The position numbers and the translations under genes were made by a program. Below, piece by piece: positions 8,957 through 18,496 of a stretch of 64,000 nt of DNA. The stretch comes from Sinorhizobium sojae CCBAU 05684 (GTDB taxonomy: Bacteria; Pseudomonadota; Alphaproteobacteria; Rhizobiales; Rhizobiaceae), in NCBI RefSeq assembly GCF_002288525.1, contig NZ_CP023067.1:558001-622000 (forward strand), given 5' to 3'. The number at the start of each line of letters is the position of its first letter. Position 1 is the first letter of the stretch. The notes beneath the pieces are model-generated. The model had not been told where the DNA came from and searched no databases. It saw only the letters and a list, made by a program, of their open reading frames with translations.

Positions 8957-9712
8957 TCAGGCGGCACCGCTTGCATTCGGGATTATGGATGAAGCCGCGT
9001 CCGCGACGTGCAGCCCGCATTCGCGCTTCTCGTCGTTTTCCCACCACCAGCGGCCGGCGCGCTCAGGCTCTCCGGGTTTGATGGCGCGCGTGCAGGGCTC
9101 GCAGCCGATCGACGGATAGCCGCGGTTGTGCAGCGGGTTGACCGGAATGGCCTCGGCCGCGACATGGGCGTGGATCGCCTCGATGTCCCAGTCGGCGAGC
9201 GGGTTGATCTTGATCAGGCCGCGCTCGAGGTCAGCCTCGGCAAAGGGCGTGGTGGCGCGGTTGCCCGATTGGCCGCGGCGGAGCCCCGTGATCCAGTAGC
9301 TTGCCTCTTCGAGCGCGCGCGCAAGCGGCTTCAACTTGCGCACGCCGCAACAGGCATGCCGGGCTTCGACGCTCTCGTAGAAGCCGTTCATGCCGTATTG
9401 CGCCACATAGGCCTCAATGTCGGCCTTTTCCGGATGGAAGCGCCTGATCGCGATGCCGTAGGTTTCCTCGGTTTCGTCGATGAGCGCGACCGTCTCGTTG
9501 AAGAGGCGGCCGGTCGCGAGGGTGACGACATCGATGTCGAGGCGATTGGTGCCGATGGCGGCGGTAATGACCTGGTCCTCGATGCCGAGCGAGGTCGTGA
9601 AGACGGCACGGCCGTCGAGGCCGGCGATATGCGCAAGCCGCCCGGCAAGATCCAGGGCTTCCAGCTCTTCATTCAACGCTTGCGCTTTGGCTTCGAGGGA
9701 TTGCGTGGTCAT
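8957..9712 (-). CDS. cysH: APS reductase (assimilatory)
   Basis: This 251-residue enzyme reduces adenylyl sulfate to sulfite. It has the substrate P-loop-like region TSLGIEDQVI, the cysteine pair HACCGVRK and the second pair GCEPCTRA. Together these CC and CxxC motifs ligate a [4Fe-4S] cluster and mark APS rather than PAPS specificity, as known for rhizobial CysH. The C-terminal ECGLH supplies the catalytic cysteine. ATG 9712 follows AGGATCGAG; the frame opens earlier at an unsupported TTG. First gene of cysHDN. The promoter should lie within 9713-9866. Confidence 0.95.
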   Translation of the reverse strand: MTTQSLEAKAQALNEELEALDLAGRLAHIAGLDGRAVFTTSLGIEDQVITAAIGTNRLDIDVVTLATGRLFNETVALIDETEETYGIAIRRFHPEKADIEAYVAQYGMNGFYESVEARHACCGVRKLKPLARALEEASYWITGLRRGQSGNRATTPFAEADLERGLIKINPLADWDIEAIHAHVAAEAIPVNPLHNRGYPSIGCEPCTRAIKPGEPERAGRWWWENDEKRECGLHVADAASSIIPNASGAA

Positions 9713-9866
9713 GGCTCGATCCTGTTGCAATGTGCACGGAATATCGCAGCCGTTCGTGACAAAGGACAGAAATAGCGGTTTCTAATGCCCCGCTATCGGA
9801 GCAAATATCTCTCTGATCCCCAGGAGCCTTGAAAAAGGCCACCGGCGGCCGGCAAGCGCGCTGGGC

Positions 9867-11219
9867 TTATTGCGCGGCGGACTCGCTCCCGGCGCTACTC
9901 CGGCGCAAGAGAATGCTCTGGGCGACGAAGGTTCTGGAAAGGCCGTGATAGAGAGGCTCGGGCGAAATCAGCCGCGCGGTGACATAGCCGAGCATCGAAG
10001 CGGCCATCAGCGGGATGACGCCCTGATGATTGCCCGTCATTTCCATGATGATGACGAAGGCCGTCATGGGAGCCTGAACGGTTCCGGCGAAGTAGCCGGC
10101 CATTCCGAGCACGGCTCCGAGCGCGATGCTGGTACCGAGGAGCGAACTCAAGCTGCTGCCGAGGCCGGCGCCGATGGCGAGGGAAGGTGCGAAAATGCCG
10201 CCGGGAATTCCGGAGATCATCGCCGCGAAACCTGCGAGCAATTTGCCGAGGAAGAAGAAGAAAGGCAGGGGCTCGCCGCCAACGGCGGCATGGGCCTGCT
10301 CGTAGCCCGTCCCGAAGGTCGCGCCGCCCGAAACGACGCCGATCACGGCGGTGACAAGGCCGCAGCCGCCGGCGAGCATCAGCATGCGTTTCAGCGGCTC
10401 CGGCTGGGTCCAGCGGCGGATGCGCCGCGTCAGCCGGAGGCTTGCCACGCTGAAGCCGGCGCCGAGCAAGCCGCCGCCAACGCCGCAGGCGACGATGAGC
10501 AAAAAGTCCCGGGCGCCGCTTGCCGTCACAGAGGCGGTGCCGAAATAGGTATAGTTTCCCGAGAGGCCCAGCGCTGCGAGGCCCGACAGGATGACGGCCG
10601 TCAGCACGAGCCCGTTGGCGCGGGACTCGTAGGTCCGGCTCATTTCCTCGATCGCGAAGACGATGCCGGCAAGCGGCGTGTTGAACGCGGCCGCGATGCC
10701 TGCGGCGGAACCGGCAAGGATCAGTCCGCGCGCCTGCGCCATGCCGCCCCAGCGGGCGGCCTGCAGCATGATCGACGCGCCGACCTGGACGGTCGGTCCT
10801 TCGCGCCCGATCGAGGCCCCACCGAAAAGACCGAGCACCGTAAGCAGGATTTTCCCGAAGGCAAGCCGCAGCGACAGGAGCCTCGCACGGTCCTGCGCCC
10901 CCTGCAGCTTGCGCGCTGCGATCGCCTGCGGGATGCCGCTGCCTTGCGCATTCGGAAAAAAACGGATGGCGAGCCAGGCCGAGAGCACGAAGACTGCCGG
11001 CGTCATCAGAAGCGGCAGCAGGAAGCCCCATCTGCCGCTCTCCGTCAGCCCGTGAAACGCGTGCTGCGCCCAATCGGCGAATTCGGCGAAGGCGACGCTG
11101 ATGATCCCGATTGCGATGGCCCCCGCCCAGAAGACGAGCCTCGGCCGCCAGACGTCATAGGAACCCCAAAAGACCTTGGAACGGCGGAGCAGCTTGGATT
11201 TCATGTAGGCAGAAGGCAT
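9867..11219 (-). CDS. CLC-family chloride channel/antiporter
   Basis: A 450-residue polytopic membrane protein with the CLC selectivity signatures GSGIPQ (about 99-104) and GREGPTVQVG, the latter carrying the gating glutamate that in exchangers blocks and moves with protons. AGSAAGIAAAFNTPLAGIVFAIEE follows, with its conserved Asn-Thr-Pro. IPGGIFAPSLAIGAGLG matches the third conserved region. No C-terminal CBS domains are present, as in EriC/ClcA-like bacterial forms. Likely role: Cl-/H+ exchange in acid or osmotic stress. The start at 11219 has AAGAAGG just upstream. Confidence 0.93.
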   Translation of the reverse strand: MPSAYMKSKLLRRSKVFWGSYDVWRPRLVFWAGAIAIGIISVAFAEFADWAQHAFHGLTESGRWGFLLPLLMTPAVFVLSAWLAIRFFPNAQGSGIPQAIAARKLQGAQDRARLLSLRLAFGKILLTVLGLFGGASIGREGPTVQVGASIMLQAARWGGMAQARGLILAGSAAGIAAAFNTPLAGIVFAIEEMSRTYESRANGLVLTAVILSGLAALGLSGNYTYFGTASVTASGARDFLLIVACGVGGGLLGAGFSVASLRLTRRIRRWTQPEPLKRMLMLAGGCGLVTAVIGVVSGGATFGTGYEQAHAAVGGEPLPFFFFLGKLLAGFAAMISGIPGGIFAPSLAIGAGLGSSLSSLLGTSIALGAVLGMAGYFAGTVQAPMTAFVIIMEMTGNHQGVIPLMAASMLGYVTARLISPEPLYHGLSRTFVAQSILLRRSSAGSESAAQ

Positions 11220-11425
11220 GTCGCCTTCTTAACGGCGATCTTCGCCAGGCACAAATCCGAGAAGCCGAATTCGGCCGGTGAGGGCGATTGGCTGGGAGGC
11301 GTGGCGCATCGCCCACACCTCTGTCTGCTCGGAACGGATCGCCGTTCAACAAACGGTGAGCGTGCTGTTCTTCCCTCCGCCGCGCTCCAAGTTCAGGAAA
11401 TCAATCTGGAAAGGAAGGAAAGACA

Positions 11426-11803
11426 ATGTTGTCCTCACGCATTCCCATGGCCGGCCTGCTTGGCCTGCTCTTCGTTTCGGGAGCCTATGCGCATCATGGT
11501 TGGTCCTGGGCAGAGGCCGACCAAGTCGAACTTTCCGGCATGATCCGGGAAATTTCCATGGCGCCGCCTCATCCGACGCTGCAGGTGGAGACGCAAAATG
11601 ATGGCGTATGGCGAGTCGAACTCGGCAATCCGCGGCTCACCCAACGCTCCGGCTTCGTCGAAGGTGTCGCCAAGGTCGGCGATCCGATCGTGGTGCTCGG
11701 CAATCGCTCGCTCGACCCGAACGAAAAACGGATGAAGGCGGTGCGGATCACCGTGGCCGGAAAGGTCTACGACATCTATCCGGATCGGATACAGACGAAC
11801 TGA
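11426..11803 (+). CDS. DUF6152-like secreted protein
   Basis: The 125-residue protein has a Sec signal peptide (MLSSRIPMAGLLGLLFVSGAYA) followed at once by HHGWSWAE, the histidine-rich start of mature DUF6152 proteins. The rest is a small beta domain (VELSGMIREISMAPPHPTLQVE, VYDIYPDRI). Metal binding by the N-terminal His pair is plausible but not shown. A strong ribosome binding site (AAAGGAAGG) precedes ATG 11426. The stop overlaps the next start (TGATG), so it is translated together with the downstream membrane protein. Confidence 0.85.
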   Translation: MLSSRIPMAGLLGLLFVSGAYAHHGWSWAEADQVELSGMIREISMAPPHPTLQVETQNDGVWRVELGNPRLTQRSGFVEGVAKVGDPIVVLGNRSLDPNEKRMKAVRITVAGKVYDIYPDRIQTN

Positions 11804-12288
11804 TGGATGCGGTGGCGGTATTCGAGTGGATCGAAGGGTTGCCGTTCGCCGTGGCGATCCGGCGCTCTGCAACGCTCTATATCTTCGTGAACGCCGCCCA
11901 TATCCTGTCGATCGGAATCATCATCGGCTCGATCCTGCCGCTGGACCTGAGGCTGATCGGTCTCTTCAAGACAGTTCCGGTGGAGGTGATCGGGCCGTTT
12001 CTCTCGCGCGCGGCGGTAACCGGCATTGTTCTGACGATCATCACCGGCTTCTGCCTCTTCAGCGTCCGCCCACTCGAATATGCCGGCAATGCCGCGTTTC
12101 TGGCCAAGATGACGCTGCTCGCCCTCGGGGTGGCCAACGCAACTCTGTTGCACCTGACGCCAGAGTGGCGCACCGCCGTGAAGGGCGGTCCGCTTTCCTT
12201 GCGGGTCCGCCTTTCGGGCTTGCTTTCGCTGCTGGTCTGGACCGGAGCGCTCCTTGCCGGCCGTTGGATCGGTTTTGTCCTGGAATAG
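11803..12288 (+). CDS. polytopic membrane protein (DUF2214/DUF6644-like)
   Basis: A 161-residue protein with four predicted membrane helices (about 22-47, 63-84, 91-113 and 137-157). It contains RRSATLYIFVNAAHILSIG and FLAKMTLLALGVANATLLH; the histidines inside the helices recall small haem-binding or YbaN-like membrane proteins, but I cannot assign a reaction. The start codon ATG 11803 overlaps the stop of the DUF6152 gene by one base. This pairing of a small periplasmic His-containing protein with a four-helix protein suggests a joint role in metal or copper handling (inference). Confidence 0.8.
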   Translation: MDAVAVFEWIEGLPFAVAIRRSATLYIFVNAAHILSIGIIIGSILPLDLRLIGLFKTVPVEVIGPFLSRAAVTGIVLTIITGFCLFSVRPLEYAGNAAFLAKMTLLALGVANATLLHLTPEWRTAVKGGPLSLRVRLSGLLSLLVWTGALLAGRWIGFVLE

Positions 12289-12290
12289 AA

Positions 12291-13940
12291 TTACCGGTCG
12301 CTGAGCGCCCAGCGCGGATTGATCCAAGGCTCCTGGTTGGAGCGGGCTAGCGGCTGCTTGCCGAGGATATGGTCGGCGGCCTTCTCGCCGGTCATGATGG
12401 AGGGGCCGTTGAGATTGCCATAGGTGATGTGCGGGAAGACCGAGGAATCGGCGACGCGCAATCCGTCGACGCCGATCACCCGCGTTTCCGGATCGACGAC
12501 GGCCATCGGATCGTCCTTCGAACCCATCTTGCAGGTGCCGCACGGATGATAGGCGCTTTCCAGGTGCTCGCGCAGGAAGGCGTCGATCTCCTCGTCCGTT
12601 TGCACATTTTCGCCCGGTTGGATTTCCGGTCCGCGATAGAGGTCGAAGGCCTTCTGACTGAAGATCTCGCGCGTGAGCCGCACGCAGTGGCGGAATTTCT
12701 CCCAGTCCTCGGGGTGGCTCATATAGTTGAAGCGGATCACCGGGTCCGCTTTGGCCTCGGAGGAGCGCAGCGTTACACTGCCGCGCGACTTCGACAGGTT
12801 GTAGCCGACGTGCACCTGGAAGCCGTGCGTGTTCGCCGCCGCCTTGCCGTCATAGCTGATCGCCACCGGCAGGAAGTGGTACTGGATGTCGGGCTGCCTG
12901 ACGCCGGGCGCCGAGCGCAGGAAGGCGCAGGCTTCGAACTGGTTGGAAATGCCGAGACCGGACTTGAAGAACATCCATTGCGCACCGGCGACCCCCTGCC
13001 AGAACCAAGGGAGCCAGGAATAGAGCGAGACCGGCTTGGTGCTGATCTGCTGGAAATAAAATTCCATGTGGTCCTGCAGGTTCTGTCCCACGCCCGGGCG
13101 ATCGAGCTTCACCTCGATGCCCATCTCCTTCAGATGTTCGGCCGGGCCGATGCCGGAGAGCATCAAGAGCTTCGGTGAATTGAAAGAGGAGGCGGAAACG
13201 ATCACCTCGCGATTGGCCCTGACCACTTCGATGCGACCCCCGCGCTCGATCTCGACGCCGGTGGCGCGGCCATTCTCGATGACGACCCTGCGGGCGAAGC
13301 AGCGGACGAGCTCGACATTCGGGCGCTTCAGCGCCGGCTTCAGATAGGCGGAAGCCGCCGACCAGCGCCGGCCTTTCCACGTCGTCTGCTCCATCAGACC
13401 GAAGCCTTCCTGCTTCGAGCCATTGTAATCCTGCGTCGGTTCGAACCCGGCCTGCTTTCCCGCTTCGATGAAGGCGTGGAAGAGCGGGTTCTTGACCGGG
13501 CCGCGCTGGATATGCAGCGGACCGTCGGTCCCGCGCCAGCCCTCCTCGCCGCCATGCGAGTTCTCCATCCGCTTGAAATAGGGCAGCACATCCGCATAGG
13601 CCCAGCCCTTGGCGCCGAGTTCTTCCCAGCGGTTGAAGTCCTCCGCGTGTCCGCGCACATAGACCATGCCGTTGATCGAGGAGGAGCCGCCGATCACCTT
13701 GCCGCGGGGCGCGGTGATGCGCCGGTTGTTGAGCTGCGGCTCCGGCTCCGAAAGATAGCCCCAATTATAGCGGTTCATGCTCATCGGCCAGGCAAGTGCT
13801 GCCGGCATCTGGATGAAGGGACCGATATCCGTGCCGCCGAACTCCAGCACGATGACTGAATGCTTGCCGTCTTCCGACAGACGATAGGCGAGCGCCGAGC
13901 CTGCCGAACCGGAACCGACGATGATGAAATCTGCCTGCAT
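12291..13940 (-). CDS. betA: choline dehydrogenase
   Basis: BetA is a membrane-associated FAD enzyme of the GMC family that oxidises choline to betaine aldehyde. The 549-residue protein starts with the FAD-binding [17 protein letters not shown]. It has the GMC signature [18 protein letters not shown], the second signature [20 protein letters not shown] and the C-terminal active-site region [10 protein letters not shown]...[15 protein letters not shown]. Length matches the family. It is the last gene of betI-betB-betA, 144 bp after betB with a palindromic repeat between, and ends two bases from the convergent membrane protein gene. Confidence 0.96.
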   Translation of the reverse strand: MQADFIIVGSGSAGSALAYRLSEDGKHSVIVLEFGGTDIGPFIQMPAALAWPMSMNRYNWGYLSEPEPQLNNRRITAPRGKVIGGSSSINGMVYVRGHAEDFNRWEELGAKGWAYADVLPYFKRMENSHGGEEGWRGTDGPLHIQRGPVKNPLFHAFIEAGKQAGFEPTQDYNGSKQEGFGLMEQTTWKGRRWSAASAYLKPALKRPNVELVRCFARRVVIENGRATGVEIERGGRIEVVRANREVIVSASSFNSPKLLMLSGIGPAEHLKEMGIEVKLDRPGVGQNLQDHMEFYFQQISTKPVSLYSWLPWFWQGVAGAQWMFFKSGLGISNQFEACAFLRSAPGVRQPDIQYHFLPVAISYDGKAAANTHGFQVHVGYNLSKSRGSVTLRSSEAKADPVIRFNYMSHPEDWEKFRHCVRLTREIFSQKAFDLYRGPEIQPGENVQTDEEIDAFLREHLESAYHPCGTCKMGSKDDPMAVVDPETRVIGVDGLRVADSSVFPHITYGNLNGPSIMTGEKAADHILGKQPLARSNQEPWINPRWALSDR

Positions 13941-13965
13941 GCGAATTTCTCTCTTGTATTTGGAT

Positions 13966-14070
13966 GCCCCTCATCCGGCTGCCACCACCTTCTCCCCGCT
14001 TGCCGGGAGAAGGGGTATGCCGCCCCCTCCAGTCCTCTCCCCGCGAGCAGGGAGAGGACTGGAGGGGGAG
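13966..14070. repeat. RIME-like repeat with two hairpins between betB and betA
   Basis: A double palindrome: CCTTCTCCC...GGGAGAAGG (about 13988-14013) and a perfect 18-bp stem whose arms lie at 14023-14040 and 14051-14068 with a 10-base loop. It starts GCCCCTCATCCGGCT, shared with the copy after betI. In the bet mRNA these would form strong hairpins that could stabilise the upstream message or lower betA expression. Confidence 0.8.
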
Positions 14071-14084
14071 GGCAAGTCAACGCA

Positions 14085-15548
14085 TCAATACGGCGCCTCG
14101 ACCGGACCCATGCCGACATAGACGGTCTTGAGCTCGGTATAGTGGTTGAGCGCCGCGACCGAATTCTCCCGTCCGAAGCCGGATTGCTTCGATCCGCCGA
14201 AGGGGATCTCGACCGGGCAGAGATTATAGGTGTTGATCCAGAGCGTGCCGGCCTCGAGCCGATCAACGACGCGGTGGGCGCGCGTGAGGTCGGCGGTGAA
14301 GACGCCGGCGGAAAGGCCGAATTCGGTCGCGTTCGCCCGGGCGACGACCTCCGCCTCGTCGTCGAAATCGAGCACGCACATGACCGGACCGAAGATTTCC
14401 TCGCGCGCGATCGTCATCTCGTCGGTGACGTCTGCAAAGACTGTCGGCTGGATATAGGTGCCTTCGCCGCTCACATGGTTCGGAATGCCGCCGCCGGTGA
14501 CGAGCCGCGCGCCCTCCGCCTTGCCCTTCTCGGTATAGGAAAGCACCTTGTCGCGTTGCGCCTTGGAGACCATCGGCCCGAGCTGCGTCGCTTCGTCCAT
14601 CGGGTCGCCGATGACGATCGCCTCGGTGCGCTCCTTCAGCCGCGCCAGGAAGGCTTCCTTGATCTTCTTCTGAACGAACACGCGGGTGCCGTTCGAGCAG
14701 ACCTGGCCGGTCGAATAGAAGTTGCCGAGCATGGCGCCGCCGATGGCGCTTTCGAGGTCCGCATCGTCGAAGACGATCAGCGGCGACTTGCCGCCAAGCT
14801 CCATCGTCACGTGGCGAAGTCCGGCCGCGGCCGCCTCGTAGACCTTGCGGCCGGTCGGCACCGAACCCGTCAGCGACACCTTGGCGACGTCCTTATGATT
14901 GACGAGCAATGGCCCGGTCGATCGGTCGCCCTGGATGACGTTGAAGAGCCCCTTGGGCAGGCCCGCTTCGATCAAGATTTCGGCGATCTTCAGCGCACCG
15001 AGCGGTGTGTTTTCCGACGGCTTGAAGACCATGGCATTGCCGGCGACAAGCGCAGGCGCGCCCTTCCAGCAGGCGATCTGCTGCGGATAGTTCCAGGCGC
15101 CGATGCCGACACAAACGCCGAGCGGCACGCGCTTGGTATAGGCAAAATCGCCACCGAGCGGGATATAGTCGCCGTTGAGCGCCGCTGCCGCGACGCCGCC
15201 GAAAAATTCGAGGCTGTCTGCGCCGGACGTGGGGTCGGCGACGATCGTCTCCTGGATAGGCTTGCCGGTGTCGAGCGTCTCGAGCTCGGAAAGCTCGCGG
15301 TTGCGCTCGCGCATGATGTCGGCGGCACGCTTGAGAATGCGGCCGCGCGCCGTCGGGCTCATCGCCGCCCATTCCGGCTGCGCCCGCCTGGCGGCGGCGA
15401 TTGCCCTTTCGACGATCGCCGGCGTCGCGGCATGCAGCCGCGCGATCACTTCGCCGGTCGCCGGATAGATGCTCTCGATCACCGTGCCGGCGGCGTCCTC
15501 GACATATTCCCCGTCGATGAAGTGCGAGGCTTTGGGTTGGGCTCTCAT
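14085..15548 (-). CDS. betB: betaine aldehyde dehydrogenase
   Basis: This 487-residue NAD(P)+-dependent aldehyde dehydrogenase converts betaine aldehyde to glycine betaine, an osmoprotectant that rhizobia can also catabolise. Landmarks are the cofactor/oxyanion region [15 protein letters not shown], the catalytic Glu in [13 protein letters not shown], the nucleophilic Cys in [13 protein letters not shown] and the C-terminal [19 protein letters not shown]. Length is standard. GGGGAG precedes ATG 15548 by 6 bases. It lies directly after betI; the choline sulfatase gene betC found between betI and betB in S. meliloti is not here. Confidence 0.97.
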   Translation of the reverse strand: MRAQPKASHFIDGEYVEDAAGTVIESIYPATGEVIARLHAATPAIVERAIAAARRAQPEWAAMSPTARGRILKRAADIMRERNRELSELETLDTGKPIQETIVADPTSGADSLEFFGGVAAAALNGDYIPLGGDFAYTKRVPLGVCVGIGAWNYPQQIACWKGAPALVAGNAMVFKPSENTPLGALKIAEILIEAGLPKGLFNVIQGDRSTGPLLVNHKDVAKVSLTGSVPTGRKVYEAAAAGLRHVTMELGGKSPLIVFDDADLESAIGGAMLGNFYSTGQVCSNGTRVFVQKKIKEAFLARLKERTEAIVIGDPMDEATQLGPMVSKAQRDKVLSYTEKGKAEGARLVTGGGIPNHVSGEGTYIQPTVFADVTDEMTIAREEIFGPVMCVLDFDDEAEVVARANATEFGLSAGVFTADLTRAHRVVDRLEAGTLWINTYNLCPVEIPFGGSKQSGFGRENSVAALNHYTELKTVYVGMGPVEAPY

Positions 15549-15631
15549 ATCATTCTCCCCGCGGATAGCGTTTGGATTCGAATTTGTGTTTCAGCTTCTC
15601 TGTTTTTGCGCCTCACAAGGCCGAGGCGATG

Positions 15632-15693
15632 GCCCCTCATCCGGCTACCGCCACCCTCTCCCCGCGCGCGGAGAGAGGGCTAGGGTGAGGGGC
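15632..15693. repeat. RIME-like repeat forming the end of betI
   Basis: Outer arms GCCCCTCA/TGAGGGGC and inner CCCTCTCC/GGAGAGAGGG give a 62-base palindrome. The repeat overlaps the 3' end of betI: the last residues (CPSP) and the TAG stop of BetI are read from its outer arm. Confidence 0.75.
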
Positions 15694-16285
15694 AATCTTC
15701 GCGGTCGCTCGCCCGTAAATGCGCGTTCACGTAATCCTCCGTCAGCGCGATCGAAGCCTCTATGCTGATCGGCGCCGACTTCAGGCTTTGCCGGATGTAA
15801 AGCCCGTCGATCATGGCAGCCGTCCCTTCGGCAATGCGCTCCGCGTCGTTTGCCGGGCAAAGCGCCCTCAGGCTTGCCAGGAGATTGGAGCGCAGCCGCC
15901 GCGCGTAGACGACGAGCAGTCGGCGAACGTCTTCGGAGCGCTGCGCCTCTGAATAGAAGGCGAGCCAGGCGGCCACCGTTTCCGGCGCGAACTGATCGGC
16001 CCGGAAGCTGACGCGGATGAGCGCGCTCACCTTTTCTCGCGGCGTTCGCGCCGCCTTGAGTGCCGCGACGGCGTCCTGGCGCAACTGACCAAGCAGGCTG
16101 CGGATCGTTGCGATCAGCAATTGCTCCTTGCTGCCGAAATAGTGATGCGCGAGCGCCGGCGAGACGCCCGCCGTCCGGGCGATCTCGGACATGGTCACGG
16201 CCAGCGTGCCCTGACCGCCGATCACGCGAAGCGCCGCATCGACCAGCGCCTTTCGGCGCACCGGCTCCATCCCCACCTTCGGCAT
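15680..16285 (-). CDS. betI: TetR-family repressor of the bet operon
   Basis: BetI represses choline-to-betaine genes and is relieved by choline. The 201-residue protein starts MPKVGMEPVRRKALVDAALRVIG, with helix-turn-helix residues MSEIARTAGVSPALAHHYFGSKEQLL, near identical to known BetI. The C-terminal ligand domain includes TAAMIDGLYIRQSLK. AGGAGG precedes ATG 16285. A perfect palindrome 33-53 bp upstream is the likely self-binding operator. The last four residues come from a palindromic repeat, so the native C-terminus may have been altered. First gene of the operon. Confidence 0.95.
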   Translation of the reverse strand: MPKVGMEPVRRKALVDAALRVIGGQGTLAVTMSEIARTAGVSPALAHHYFGSKEQLLIATIRSLLGQLRQDAVAALKAARTPREKVSALIRVSFRADQFAPETVAAWLAFYSEAQRSEDVRRLLVVYARRLRSNLLASLRALCPANDAERIAEGTAAMIDGLYIRQSLKSAPISIEASIALTEDYVNAHLRASDREDCPSP

Positions 16286-16318
16286 CCCAGGCCTCCTTTG
16301 ACGATCATCAGTCTATTT

Positions 16319-16338
16319 TTGATTGACTCATCAATCAA
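16319..16338. promoter_or_regulatory. probable BetI operator
   Basis: TTGATTGA (16319-16326) and TCAATCAA (16331-16338) form a perfect 8-bp inverted repeat with spacer CTCA, upstream of betI. TTGATTGA-N4-TCAATCAA resembles the BetI sites described in other bacteria. It also lies about 100 bp before the divergent HdeD-like gene. Confidence 0.75.
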
Positions 16339-16432
16339 CAAAAATCTTTGCGCCTTTCCGCTTTCTTTTTGCCGGGAAATCCGGCTCAATCATGGGATAG
16401 CGCGCGCGCAACTGCGGGACTGGAGGTTGAAG

Positions 16433-16984
16433 ATGGCGACCAACAGGTTCGAAGCTGGCAACGGAGACGCCGTTGCAGGAAAATGGGCATGGTTCGTCGC
16501 GCTCGGTGTGCTTCTGATCATGGCCGGCGGTATTGCCTTCGGTAATCTGCTGATGGCGACGGTTGCCTCCGTCTATTACGTCGGCGTCATCATGCTCATC
16601 GGCGGCCTGCTCAATCTCGGCCAGGCCTTTCGCGTCAAGGACTGGGGAGGCTTTATCTACTGGATGCTGAGCGGCGCCTTCTACGCGGCGGCTGGACTCT
16701 TCACATTCGTCAACCCGCTGCTCGCTTCCTCGGTGCTCACTCTCCTGCTGGCGATAGCGTTGATCGCCGCCGGCGCGTTCCGCGTCTGGGTCGGCTTCCG
16801 GCTGAGCCCCCTTGCAGGCTGGGGCTGGATCCTTATCGGCGGCCTGTTCACCCTCGTGGCCGGTCTGGTCATCGCCGCCGGCTGGCCGGTCGACAGCCTC
16901 TGGATTCTGGGGCTGCTGCTGTCGGTCGATCTCGTCATGCAGGGACTGGCGCTGATCGCTTTCGGTGTCCTCGTGAAAAGCTAG
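16433..16984 (+). CDS. HdeD-family membrane protein
   Basis: A 183-residue protein with six predicted membrane helices in three hairpins. It contains GVLLIMAGGIAFGNLLMATVASVYYVGVIMLIGGLLNLGQAF, a typical HdeD half, then a second, similar half (GWGWILIGGLFTLVAGLVIAAGWPVDSLWILGLLLSVDL). HdeD is linked to acid resistance in enterobacteria; the mechanism is unknown. GGAGG lies 6 bases before ATG 16433, which fixes the start. It is divergent from betI and may share the regulatory region, though a functional link to betaine is only a guess. Confidence 0.88.
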   Translation: MATNRFEAGNGDAVAGKWAWFVALGVLLIMAGGIAFGNLLMATVASVYYVGVIMLIGGLLNLGQAFRVKDWGGFIYWMLSGAFYAAAGLFTFVNPLLASSVLTLLLAIALIAAGAFRVWVGFRLSPLAGWGWILIGGLFTLVAGLVIAAGWPVDSLWILGLLLSVDLVMQGLALIAFGVLVKS

Positions 16985-17190
16985 TCTCAGATGGGGGCGC
17001 AATGATTGACGGCGGTTGGCGGGCCTGCCCACCGTCTGACGCTTCAAGCAGGCGATCCTCGACGGCGACCAGACGCGCTACTTCTGCTATTGCCTTTCGA
17101 CGACCAATGAGAGACGCACGAAAGACGCCCTTTCCGGAGTGACGAGCGGGCTATAGGTAATAGGCTGACTGTTGTTGCGAGGATGCCGTC

Positions 17191-18207
17191 ATGAGCCTGC
17201 CGACCGAAATGCTCCCGACCGAAATGACCTATGTGGACCTCCGGAGTCCCGGCGGCGCTGAGAATATGGTGCTGGCGCGCGGTCGGCTGCCGCAGGTCGA
17301 TCCCGGCGACATTCTCATCCGCGTCGAGGCGTTCGGCGTCAACCGGCCGGACGTTCTGCAGCGCAAGGGCGATTATCCGCCACCACCCGGCGCAAGCCCC
17401 ATCCTCGGCCTTGAAGTGGCCGGCGAGGTCGTTGCGCTCGGAGACGGCGCCACGGGTTTCTCGGTCGGCGACAGGGTCTGCGCACTCGCCAATGGCGGCG
17501 GCTATGCCGAGTATTGTGTCGTGCCGGCGACGCAGGCGCTGCCCTTGCCGAAGGGCTACGACGCGGTGAAGGCGGCGGCCCTGCCGGAGACCTTCTTCAC
17601 CGTCTGGGCCAACGTCTTCGACATGGCCGGCCTGAAACGGGGCGAGTCGATCCTCGTCCACGGCGGGTCGAGCGGCATCGGCACCACCGCGATCCAGCTT
17701 GCCAGAGCCTTCGGCGCCGAGGTGTTCGCCACAGCCGGCAGCGCCGCGAAATGCACGGCCTGCGAAACGCTCGGGGCGAAGCGGGCGATCAATTACCGTG
17801 AGGAGGACTTCAAGGATGTCGTGCTGGATGAAACCGGCAGGCGCGGCGTTGACGTCATCCTCGACATGGTCGGCGGGCGTTATTTCGGCCGCAATCTCGC
17901 GACCCTTGCCAAAGACGGCCGTCTGTCGATCATCGGTTTACTCGGCGGCGCGCGGGTCGAAGACGCCAATATAGCCGCGATCCTGACGAAGCGGCTGCAT
18001 GTGATGGGCTCGGCCCTGAGGCCCCGTAGCGCAGCGGAAAAACAGGCGATCCGCGATCGGCTCGCCGAAAGGGTCTGGCCGCTTCTGGAGGCGGGCGAGG
18101 TGGCGCCCGTCATCCACGCCCTCATGCCCTTCGAGGAAATCGCCGACGCCCATCGCCTGATGGAGGAGGGCGGGCATATCGGCAAGATCGTGATGCGGAT
18201 AGCCTGA
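17191..18207 (+). CDS. NAD(P)H quinone oxidoreductase, PIG3/Qor type
   Basis: A 338-residue zinc-free medium-chain dehydrogenase/reductase. It has the family motif [19 protein letters not shown] typical of PIG3-like quinone reductases, GLEVAGEV, the nucleotide-binding [19 protein letters not shown] and [14 protein letters not shown]. It lacks the cysteine ligands of zinc alcohol dehydrogenases. Expected reaction: one-electron reduction of quinones with NADPH. Two in-frame ATGs near the start (17191, 17206) leave the N-terminus uncertain by a few residues. Stands alone, 206 bp after the HdeD gene. Confidence 0.9.
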   Translation: MSLPTEMLPTEMTYVDLRSPGGAENMVLARGRLPQVDPGDILIRVEAFGVNRPDVLQRKGDYPPPPGASPILGLEVAGEVVALGDGATGFSVGDRVCALANGGGYAEYCVVPATQALPLPKGYDAVKAAALPETFFTVWANVFDMAGLKRGESILVHGGSSGIGTTAIQLARAFGAEVFATAGSAAKCTACETLGAKRAINYREEDFKDVVLDETGRRGVDVILDMVGGRYFGRNLATLAKDGRLSIIGLLGGARVEDANIAAILTKRLHVMGSALRPRSAAEKQAIRDRLAERVWPLLEAGEVAPVIHALMPFEEIADAHRLMEEGGHIGKIVMRIA

Positions 18208-18338
18208 AGGCGAAATGCGGAAGACTTGCGCGCCGCCGGTTTGAGGCTTCAGGATATTATACGATAGTATCCCTTGTATCGCGGCACAATCCGCATACCT
18301 TGAATCCATCGGCAACAAATAGAAAGGAAGGTGATCCA

Positions 18339-18410
18339 ATGTCTAGTGAGATTTCGGTCTTCGTGACAGGCAGGGGAGAGGTGAAGGAGTCGAGGCAGCC
18401 CTCGCTCTGA
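18339..18410 (+). CDS. 23-codon ORF in a short terminated transcript
   Basis: MSSEISVFVTGRGEVKESRQPSL starts 7 bases after AAGGAAGG, an almost ideal ribosome binding site. Just after the stop the RNA carries CCTTCCTT (18417-18424), perfectly complementary to that site (18324-18331). Two hairpins (GGGCCGTTCGGCCC and CATGAG-N7-CTCATG) and a terminator follow. There is no downstream gene in this direction, so it is a stand-alone unit: a microprotein, a dual-function small RNA or a sponge. I do not recognise it. The upstream region has GATATTATACGATAGTATCCC, a GntR-operator-like palindrome. Confidence 0.5.
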   Translation: MSSEISVFVTGRGEVKESRQPSL

Positions 18411-18464
18411 CCGCCGCCTTCCTTGGGGCCGTTCGGCCCGCCATCATGAGGCCAAAACTCATGG

Positions 18465-18496
18465 AAGGGTCGCCTAGCGCGGCCCTTTTCCTTTTC
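18465..18496 (+). terminator. Rho-independent terminator of the small transcript
   Basis: AAGGGTCGC-CTAGC-GCGGCCCTT forms a 9-bp stem with one wobble, followed by TTCCTTTTC. It defines the 3' end of the transcript containing the 23-codon ORF. Confidence 0.75.

Noticed and set aside
9870-11543. 557-codon plus-strand frame
   Set aside because: Antisense to the CLC channel gene.
13860-15683. 607-codon plus-strand frame
   Set aside because: Antisense to betB, which is unmistakable; no ribosome binding site or domain.
17040-17156. 39-codon stretch FKQAILDGDQTRYFCYCLSTTN with protein-like composition
   Set aside because: It is preceded by a stop, has no start codon or ribosome binding site, and I could not tie it to a family; it may be a small gene remnant.
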